A stretch of 64,000 nucleotides of DNA. Source: Simmondsia chinensis (Eukaryota; Streptophyta; Magnoliopsida; Caryophyllales; Simmondsiaceae). Under the pieces are notes generated by a model, which saw only the letters and a program-made list of their open reading frames with translations, had not been told where the DNA came from and did no database searches. The DNA lies in NCBI GenBank assembly GCA_018398585.1, contig JAGTTD010000009.1, positions 12,405,193-12,469,192 on the forward strand, in the 5' to 3' direction. A program made the translations under genes and the position numbers. Each line of letters opens with the position of its first letter. Positions within the stretch are counted from its first letter, which is position 1. Shown in pieces: positions 56,758 through 64,000 of the stretch.

Positions 56758-58204
56758 AGGAAGTTAGGAAAGCATTGAAGATGGGCAGGGGTCAAGCAGT
56801 CGGCCCAGACGGAATACCCATAGAGGCATGGAAATGCACTGGAGAAATGGGCATCAGATGGTTAACCAAACTATTAAACCAAATTCTTCAAGGGAAGAAG
56901 ATTCCTGATGAATGGAGGAAGAGTACACTAACGAAGGCAACATCTAGAGTTGTAACAACTACAGGGGAATCAAACTAATGAGCCACACCTTAAAGTTTTG
57001 GGAGTGGGTCATAGAAAGAAGGTTAAGACAACGAGCAGGAGTCTCATAGAATTAATTTGGTTTCATGCCAGGCAGGTCGACGATGGAAGCTATTCATCTC
57101 CTGAGGAGGTCTATGGAGTACTACAGAAATAGACAAAAGGACCTTTACATTGTTTTAATTGACTTGGAGAAGGCATATGATAGAATGCTGAGAGAGGTCC
57201 TATGGATGGTCTTGAAGGGGAAAGGCATCCCCCAGCCCTATATAAAAGTCATTAAAGACATGTATAAAGACGCCCAAACCAATGTGCATACTATGAAAGG
57301 AGAGACAGAAGCTTTCCCAATTATAGTAGGGGTACACCAAGGGCTAGCCTTGAGTCCCTTCCTGTTCATTCTGGTTATGGATGAGCTCACTAGGCACATA
57401 CAAGGGGAAGTGCCGTGGTGCATGCTTTTCGTGGACGATATAGTCCTGGTGGGAGAATCTAGGGAGGAGGTGAATGAAAAACTAGAACTTTGGAGGATGG
57501 CCTTAGAATTGAAAGGTCTAAGACGCAGTGGATCTAAGACCGAGGATATGGAACTCAAGTTCGGTACTTCTACCATGCCGAACACAGAAGTTGTCAAGAT
57601 AGGGTCAGAGTTCATACCACAGAAAGCATACTTTAGATACTCGGGCTCGATGGTGCAACAGGATGGTGAAGTGGACGTAGATGTCAACAACATGATTAAA
57701 GTGGGTTGGCATAAATGGAGGATGGCCTCTGCGGTACTGTGCAATAGGAAGTTCTCGTTAAAGTTAAAGGGTAAATACTATAGGATGGTAGTGAGACCGG
57801 CTATGTCCTACGGGGCAGAATGCTGGCCACCTGAGTGCCACCACATGCCGAAGCTGAAGGTGGCGGAGATGAGGATGTTGAGATGGATGTGTGGACACAC
57901 AAGGAAGGATAGGATCAGAAATGACGTCATAAGAAGTAAATTGGGCGTGGCTCCAATAGAGGATAAGTTGAGGGAGCAACGTCAGTGGTGGTTCGGGCAT
58001 GTTAGGAGAAGACCCACCACTAACCCTGTCAGGGGATGCGAATAACTCCATATTACAGATGGGAAGAGAGGGAGAGGCCGGCCAAAGAAGAGTTGGATGG
58101 AGACAATTCGACAGGACCTTGCCTATCTCAACCTAAGTGAGGAGATGACCCTACATAGAGCCTAGTGGAGAGTTAGTATAGGTGTAATTGATTTAGAGGT
58201 GTAG
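56758..58204 (+). pseudogene. RTE LINE reverse transcriptase (partial)
   Basis: The first piece 56758-56979 reads RKALKMGRGQAVGPDGIPIE and KKIPDEWRKST, then a frame break. 57065-58045 is open for 326 codons: MPGRSTMEAIHLLRRSMEYY, VLIDLEKAYDRMLREVLWM, GVHQGLALSPFLFILVMDEL, CMLFVDDIVLVGES. The catalytic FADD reads FVDD, with both Asp kept. The reading continues past TAA with GRGRPKKSWMETIRQDLAYL and stops again at about 58162. N-terminal endonuclease is missing. Confidence 0.9.
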
Positions 58205-58672
58205 GAACATCGAGCACTTATAAGCTCGGTCTAGTGCCACGAGGCTGTGTACATACCTGCTGTCATATTGTATCCTCCCCCACTCTCTCTCTCTCTCTCT
58301 CTCTTTCTCTCTATCTCCTTATACTCCTTTTACGCACTATTCTCCCCATGCTCCTGTTTGATTGCGCTATGTCGCATGTTTAATCTCTTCTCTAGATGCT
58401 TGATTGCTTTTGCCTTTTGCTTTTAATGCTATGCTTACATGTCTACATGCTTCTTATGATCTCATTATTCCCAAGACCTTTTTGATGTCTATGATCTTTA
58501 TGCTTTCTTCGCTCTTTGTACCTTTGAGGTTAGGGGTCCTCAGAAACAGCCTCTCTTTAGGGTCTCACTCTGAAGGGGTAAGGCTGCGTACATCCTACCG
58601 CCTCTCCCTCCCAGACCCTGCTCACGTGGGAGCCCTTCAGGCACTGGGACTGTTGTTGTTGTTGTTATTGTA
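56758..58672 (+). mobile_element. RTE-type LINE, 5' truncated
   Basis: Starts inside the RT coding region and ends with the RTE signature: AAGGCTGCGTACATCCTACC, CGTGGGAGCCCTTCAGGCAC, then (TTG)n. An imperfect target duplication is likely: TACGAGCTATAATTAGACCC (56737) and TACGGGCTATAATAATGCCC (58673). It lies in intron 7 in the gene's sense. Confidence 0.85.
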
Positions 58673-58884
58673 TACGGGCTATAATAATGCCCGTTCATGA
58701 TCAAGTATATACTGAACCTATGCAGGTAAAATCGTAGGAAACATCATGGGAAACTGTTAAAAGTTTTTCAAATGGAAAATTTTTGCTATTTTTATGTCAA
58801 ATAATATGAACTAGGTATAAAGTGGGTATACGTACAATAATACTTTGTCATAAAGTATAATTTATCGTTGGTGAATCTATGCAG

Positions 58885-59076
58885 GCAGGAACGCCGTTTG
58901 GGGTATGATAAAATATACCAAAACCCAGTATAACTCCTACAACACCAACAAGTACTGCTGGAAGCTTTTCTGGTTCTATACAACTCTCTTCTGCTGCATT
59001 TCCAACCTCTGCTTCTTGCATTTTGCTTTCTTGTTTTTTCTCTTTCTCACTCATGCTACTTCTCCTCTACTTATAA
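58885..59076 (+). CDS. PI-PLC-like exon 8 (GPI-signal tail) with two stops
   Basis: After acceptor ATGCAG: AGTPFGV, TGA, TAA, then NIPKPSITPTTPTSTAGSFS, GSIQLSSAAFPTSAS and a hydrophobic end (CILLSCFFSFSLMLLLLYL) before TAA. The parts after the stops still match the family's Thr/Ser-rich GPI tail, which identifies this as the true last exon. Confidence 0.8.
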
Positions 59077-59339
59077 TTTATCATATATTATATCACATTA
59101 TAGATATATTATATAGTTTGGTACAAGGGTTTTGCACCCTTGAAGCATGCAAATTTTGTTTTTGGGTTTAACATAAGATAATTGTTAACATGGGTGCTAT
59201 TAACTAGTGAAGTGTAGATGAGGTTCTGGTAGCACATTCTGAGGATTGCCTACTATATGTCTTTACCACGCCAATTTGTGAGGGATCAAGATAACCATTT
59301 GTTCCAGTTTAGATAGTAGTTATATGTTCTTCTGCGGTG

Positions 59340-59610
59340 AGGAGGGCAGATTGAGGTTAAAACAGTTCACATAATTATTGACCTCTTGCCAATTGATTTT
59401 GAGTAGCTTTGTTCAAATTAGTACCAAATTGTGAAAAGGCTTCTAATTTTGCAAATTGTGGAAATGCGTTTAATTCTGCAATTTGCGCTATCAAGGTCAC
59501 ATAATTGTTGACCTCCTGTCAATTAATTTTTATTCGTATCAGAAGCAAATTGTAAGGCTTCCTAATTCTACAAATTGTGAAAAGGCTTCTAGTTTTGCAA
59601 ATTGTGCTAT
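59340..59610. repeat. Imperfect tandem repeat downstream of the gene
   Basis: CACATAATTNTTGACCTC with (T/C)TG(C/T)CAATT and GTGAAAAGGCTTCTANTTTT blocks recur with a period near 130. Non-coding. Confidence 0.65.
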
Positions 59611-59611
59611 G

Positions 59612-60075
59612 TAAATGAGCTAAGTCGAGCCTAGAAACCCCTTGTTCTAACTTGAGCATGATAAGCGTATTGAGCTTGAGTTTGATCTGAGCTCTTCTTG
59701 AGCTTTTTAGGCCTTTGTTTGAGCCTAATTCGTTAAGATTTTACTGTGTGTGATACATTGCTCAGTTCTACTCACCTCATTAGCTTAATCAGGCCAATTT
59801 GAGCTCATTATTGAGTTGAGCCCATCTCGTTATTGAGTTGAGTTTGCTACTAGTATGAGCTATTCGAATTATTATCGAGTCACTATCGAACCATTTTCGA
59901 GCTAATAGCATATCTTAACAAGCCCCTCATGAGCTCTTATCGAGTCTTTTAACGAGCCTTTGTCAAACTATTTGCGAACATTAACAAGCCAAGCATCCCA
60001 TGTTCGAATTTAACTTGTTTAGCTTATCGAGCATTGCTCGAACTCGACTCAAAAATCTGTTGAGCCCCCATAACG
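59612..60075. repeat. CTCGA/GAGCTT-rich repeat, reverse of the intron copies
   Basis: Shares words such as GTTCGAATTTAACTTG, GAGCCTTTGTC and AGCTTATCGAGC with 53345-54545, but in the opposite orientation. Clear termini were not found. Confidence 0.5.
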
Positions 60076-60308
60076 AATGGGAATGAGTTATATTCGATTT
60101 TGAACAAGTAGTCCATCTTACGTTAGGTCTGTTTATGCTCCTATGTGTACTTGGTCTATTGTATAATGTCTACAACATCAGTCCAATCCCCCAAAATGGC
60201 TCCTGCCAAGGTTTAAGTAAAAAAACCAAGTCAAATAAAGTAGGTGTTTTTTTTTGGACAAAAAATCAAGTAGTACTATGTGTATTGTGCAATGTGTAAA
60301 AAAGGAAC

Positions 60309-60559
60309 ATACCCAGTGCCTCAAGAGCTCCCGCCTACGCAAGGTCGGGGGGGGGGGGGGGGGGGGATGGGGGGGGGGGGGATGTACGCAGTCTTCTCCC
60401 TTCAGGGTGTTAACCTGAAGAGAGGCTGTTTTCCAGTGCCTCCAACCTGAGGGTGAGGACTTCCTAGGAGGTCACCCATCCTGGTACTACTCTCGCTTAA
60501 GCACGCTTAACTTCGGAGTTCTAATGGGATCCGGTGACGGCGTGTTGGTGCCCTCTTTC
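60309..60559 (-). mobile_element. SINE with 5S-rRNA head and RTE-like tail, copy 2
   Basis: On the minus strand the head (60553-60455) reads CACCGGATCCCATTAGAACT, CCGAAGTTAAGCGTGCTTAA, GCGAGAGTAGTACCAGGATG, GGTGACCTCC: 5S rRNA including box A, the intermediate element and box C. The body CAGCCTCTCTTCAGGTTAAC and CTGCGTACATCC, and the end GGAGCTCTTGAGGCACTGGG, equal the RTE LINE 3' end. Two G-runs (on the plus strand) at 60348-60366 and 60370-60380 expand a C-rich site of the body. No clear target duplication. Confidence 0.85.
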
Positions 60560-60596
60560 GATCTGCATTTGTCCCCTTCCCTTATAGTTGATCCAA

Positions 60597-60602
<6 letters not shown>

Positions 60603-60631
<29 letters not shown>
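60603..60631. repeat. Poly-G tract (29)
   Basis: Uninterrupted G run a few dozen bases after the 5S-headed SINE, not inside a recognised element. Confidence 0.95.
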
Positions 60632-61023
60632 AGAACCTATATTAGAGATTGTTTTGAGTTTAAATCACAAGCTCCATTCTACGTGTAAAATTCATGTTGT
60701 TGCACAATTTGACTCTGACATTTAGATCTCTTTAATTGGTAAGTAACCATTTAATGGGTTTTTAGTAATTTTTAAAAGCTCCTTTTTTCCTTTTTATTGA
60801 GGTCTTTATCTTTGCATCTCACTGAAAAATGTGTCATTTTTTTCTTTCTCGACTTCACATGTGAATTTAGTAAAAAAAAAAAAAAAAAATTCCCTTAGAG
60901 TGAGAGAAAAGAACTCATTATTTAAGCCTTGTGAGTTGTTCCATGAAATATCAATTAGTTTTAGAATAAAATTTTACTTGAATTTATATGTATATTTTAT
61001 ATATATAGAGTTTGTAAATTGAG

Positions 61024-61744
61024 GGTGGTTTTAGGGATATCCAACTTAGCAGTGTAGGAGTTTTGAGCACCCGCAAGATAGTGCTAGTACCATGAAGCTG
61101 TTTGTATGCTCACTTGTACACCCGCAACGTGGGTGTATGTTGTTCGCTTAGTGCTCCTAGGATTTGTACCTTGGGGTAGTACTAATTCGATGATACTTCT
61201 ATACTCTCTCTCTTTCCCACCTCCATGAACATAAATCCAATTGAATATCATGAATATCCTTCGGCGATTCTTCATCCACCAAGGCAGAAAATGCTCCAGA
61301 TCTCTCGCTTTATTCCTATACTGTCGCTCTCTCCCTCTCTTCCCTCGCCCTATATGCTTTAGACGCCACGTGTTATTTGCTTTTGCCGTTGCTCTAGCTG
61401 CTATGCCCTTACGCCCCCACGCGTACATGCGTACATGAGTATTTGATTATATGCTTATAGTGCGTATATGATTACTTGTTTGTTTACATACATGCCTCGA
61501 ATTACACCTAAGCCCAACATGCTCCCTTGCAAGCTCCTTACGTACGCCCTACATACTCCCTGCTTACCCCTTTCATGCTCTTTTTATAGGTAAACAACCT
61601 TTTAACTATCAGGCCGGGGGTCTTCGGAAATAGTCTCTTGTCAGGGTTTTACCCTGATGGGATAAGGCTGCGTACATCCTACCCCCACAGATCCCGTGCA
61701 AGCGGAAGCCCTTGCGGCATTGGAAGTGTTGTTGTTATTGTTGT
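61024..61744 (+). mobile_element. 5'-truncated RTE LINE 3' end with 17-bp target duplication
   Basis: Parallels 58190-58672 of the larger LINE (GTGTAGGAGTTTTGAGCACC; TGATGGGATAAGGCTGCGTA; GCGGCATTGG; TTGTTGTTATTGTTGT). Identical AGAGTTTGTAAATTGAG lies at 61007-61023 and 61745-61761. Confidence 0.92.
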
Positions 61745-61761
61745 AGAGTTTGTAAATTGAG

Positions 61762-64000
61762 TCTAAAACCCACTAAAATTTAACATCCCCAAAAGACAAC
61801 ACTGTTTCATATTTGAGAACAAAGAATCTATCTACAGCATAGAGGCTCTTCAAATGTAGAAATTGCTTGTTCTAAGAGCACCCTCATCTCGTACACCTCT
61901 GTTTGGGTAAGAGTGTCGACATTACCCATTTCATGTTTTGCACTCGAGGCGCCAAATGTTTATTTTGAAATATTAAGGTCAATCAATTGCAGAAACAGTG
62001 TAATTGGTATGGTAACATGTTACTTTATGTCAAAAGAGTCATGTGTAATTATTGTATTGTATAAAGAAAATTGATTTATAACAACGATAACAGCCATAGA
62101 CTATTGAAATCTTAACTACTTAACACTTATTGGTCAAAGCAACTCTGGTTCCAATTACTGACCAAAATAAACTCTGGTTCCAAGTGAAAAATCAAACCCC
62201 TCAAAAGAATTTTAGGACCCATTTAATATCATTTTTGTTTTGGGTTTTTATTTAAGGATTAGAGTTGGACTCTAGCTCTGTATCTTGGAGAAAATAGTTG
62301 TTACACATCTAACTTAATATTTCCTGTAAGATAGCAAACGGTTAGATGGGTTAGTGGTTTTGACCACAGGGACCCTCCGATGCTTAAGTAAGTATTTATT
62401 TCAAGTAATAATAAATTATAAATATAATAAAATACTTAGCTTAGGATGAGTAGAAAAGGTAAAAAAGCCAACAAAATACCCCAAATATGGAACATAGAGG
62501 AATTAACGAGAGGGGGAGGAAGAGCTAGTACCAAGCTCTAGTGTACGGGGGTGGTGTTGTGTATTTGTGTATGAGAGGGTCCCTGATGTAGTTTCAAAGT
62601 GTGTTTTAAAACTGTCTACTCGTAAGCGTATAAGTTCGTCGTAGTTAAATTGGGTATATGGGTGTCATATTCATAGGAAATCAGAATAAAGTTGAATTCA
62701 GTAATTAAAGAGTGATTCTGTTTTGGGTTTTTGTTGATTAGGTGATATGTTAACTAAATTAATAGAACTAACGATAAATGAAAGTTGTCAAATCAATTAA
62801 GGGTAGTTCAGGGAATGAATTTGGAGTAGCTTGACTTGAATCCCATCCTTATACTTCACTATGGCAATGATTTAGAGGCTTAGGGTACAAGCACTAAGTC
62901 TATGGTAACACTTTTTCTTTTTCGATAATTACCGACAAGGTCGCAATACAAAATAGGAAACTCGTACAAACAAGCCCTGGGTCAACCCATACTTGGATGG
63001 GGATCAAAATCAATAGAAATAATACAAACAGGAATACAAGAAAAAACAAGCATATACTAATAGCCTCAAACACCATTGGGAAGGATTTGGAGGCTTAGGG
63101 TAATAAACTAGTCTAAGGGTATAATCTATCTTATTACTCTAGATGTAGCATAGGTTATCTCATAACACTACTTGTTTCCTTTCTCGCTCCTCATTGAGTG
63201 CTAACTTATATAAAAGATTGTGTTCGGGGTTGGGTACAACCTCAACCTTGACCACGTTGTGAAAACCTATTATGCTAAAGCCTAGGCTGCAAGCACATAG
63301 ACGAAATGCAAATAAATCGGGAATCTAAACATTGCTGTAAGCTCATCCATAGAAAACCAAGCACAATAATTAATTCCCTACAAGGGTGTGAAAATAACAT
63401 AATATAAATCACTATCGGTAATAAAATATAAATCCGGGATGTGGACGCCTACCCATCCTTCACCCATAAACCACAAGTTTACTCCTACATGAGAGATTTA
63501 CACATCGTAAAATTTAAAAGAGAGAGTGAAAAAAAAAAAAAAAAAAAAAAAACTCATGAATGATGATTCCCTTTATTGACATTGATGTTAACCCTTGCTT
63601 TGATCCCCTAGCACTCTGACCACCTGCGCTTCAGTGTTTAAGAACTCTTGGATTTCGTAGCGGCTTTGAAAAGGAGAGGAGGAGAAGAGACGAGCAAAAG
63701 ATGGAAAAAATTAGATCTCCCCCTCTCTATTTATATCTGCGGTGTGACCTAGGGTCCACTGTGGGAATTTGGCCGATCGATCGGCTGGCCCATTGTAGGT
63801 TATTGATCGATCATCACTGTTGGCCGATAAATCGGCAGTCCTACTGTAGGTTCTGTCCCCTAGTAAGCTACTGATCGATTGGTCCTTGTGCCAATTGGTC
63901 AATTAGTTCCCGAAACCTTATGAGATCTATTTAGGATACCGAATTACGACCTGATGGGTTCTTCTTTTACGCATGCGGTTGAGTTTCTTAGTGTATTCTT
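61762..64000. other. Non-coding; repeats and LTR-like end, unresolved
   Basis: No gene supported. GAGGCTTAGGGTA with CTAAGTCTATGG/CTAGTCTAAGGG occurs at 62875 and 63102. From 63650 on, a minus-strand TATA-like TATAAATAG (63726-63734) and palindromic GGCCGATCGATCGGC (63771-63785) recall the LTRs of copia E and F, but no primer site or partner is seen before the window ends. A-run at 63530-63551. Confidence 0.45.

Larger units (their letters stand above)
49048..59076 (+). pseudogene. PI-PLC X domain-containing protein gene (At5g67130-like), eight exons, three in-frame stops
   Basis: Exons: 49048-49152, 50444-50566, 51264-51401, 52156-52254, 52841-53144, 54740-54963, 55052-55138, 58885-59076. 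All introns are GT-AG and phases match. The joined frame is about 423 codons. Order: signal peptide, Cys-rich segment (SCSSATDCGAGLYCGNCPS), PI-PLC X domain with both catalytic-type histidines (WLVTHNSFS in exon 3, WLCHSF in exon 4), exon 5 TEIVTIIIEDYV, exon 6 LFLMNYFPTYPVEVDACKEN, exon 7 RSDGGGIFDDLDRMNG, and a Ser/Thr-rich tail ending in a hydrophobic GPI-attachment signal (exon 8). Family members are extracellular/GPI-linked proteins of uncertain enzymatic role. Stops: TGA 54910-54912 in exon 6, TGA 58906-58908 and TAA 58909-58911 in exon 8. Sequence around the stops stays conserved, so decay is recent, or the protein ends early, or there are base-call errors. Confidence 0.88.

Noticed and set aside
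58792..59054. Minus-strand frames opposite exon 8
   Set aside because: They mirror the GPI-tail exon, whose splice acceptor and family match are on the plus strand.
60455..60553. A functional 5S rRNA gene
   Set aside because: The 3' end of 5S is replaced by the SINE body, the sequence carries several changes, and it is a single copy outside an array.
60309..60559. Cassandra TRIM (5S in LTR)
   Set aside because: No LTR pair, no tRNA-Met primer site and no purine tract nearby; the body matches an RTE 3' UTR instead.

Overview
This is plant nuclear DNA, almost certainly from a flowering plant. It holds GT-AG introns, Ty1/copia, Ty3/gypsy, hAT and RTE-type LINE families of plant type, a plant-mobile-domain ORF inside a retrotransposon, and one recognisable plant gene. 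Coding density is very low. Most long open frames are decayed transposon pieces or translations of simple repeats. The species cannot be told from the sequence.

Layout. 1-1290: 5' end (LTR and gag) of a minus-strand Ty3/gypsy chromovirus-like element. 2685-16278: a 13.6 kb Ty3/gypsy element of Tat/Ogre type with two LTRs, broken gag-protease-RT, most of RNase H and integrase deleted, an antisense plant-mobile-domain relic, and a 5S-rRNA-headed SINE near its 3' LTR. 17095-22599: minus-strand Ty1/copia element A. 22903-26150: an hAT transposon with a nearly intact transposase, sitting inside an older SINE/LINE tail. 26213-29412: AT-rich duplicated repeats. 29413-40639: copia element B, same family as A, carrying two younger nested elements: D (34310-36144), a short LTR element whose only ORF has a PTB-like RRM, and C (36378-40351), an LTR element with one long unrecognised ORF. 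41850-45677: a long-inverted-repeat element split by a defective copia element F. 45724-48709: copia element E, which shares F's internal deletions.

49048-59076 is the one host gene: an eight-exon gene for a secreted, probably GPI-anchored PI-PLC X domain protein (At5g67130-like). Its coding sequence carries three in-frame stops in otherwise well conserved exons. Its introns hold hAT-like repeats, a U2 snRNA fragment with a target-site duplication, a solo LTR and a 5'-truncated RTE LINE. 59077-64000: repeats, a second 5S-headed SINE, another truncated RTE LINE with a 17-bp target-site duplication, and non-coding sequence.

The transposons form a partly readable time series. C and D are younger than B. 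F is younger than its inverted-repeat host. The hAT is younger than the tail it split. The best leads are D, the two 5S-rRNA/RTE chimeric SINEs, the shared deletion in E and F, the retro-inserted U2 fragment, and the large unknown ORF in C.
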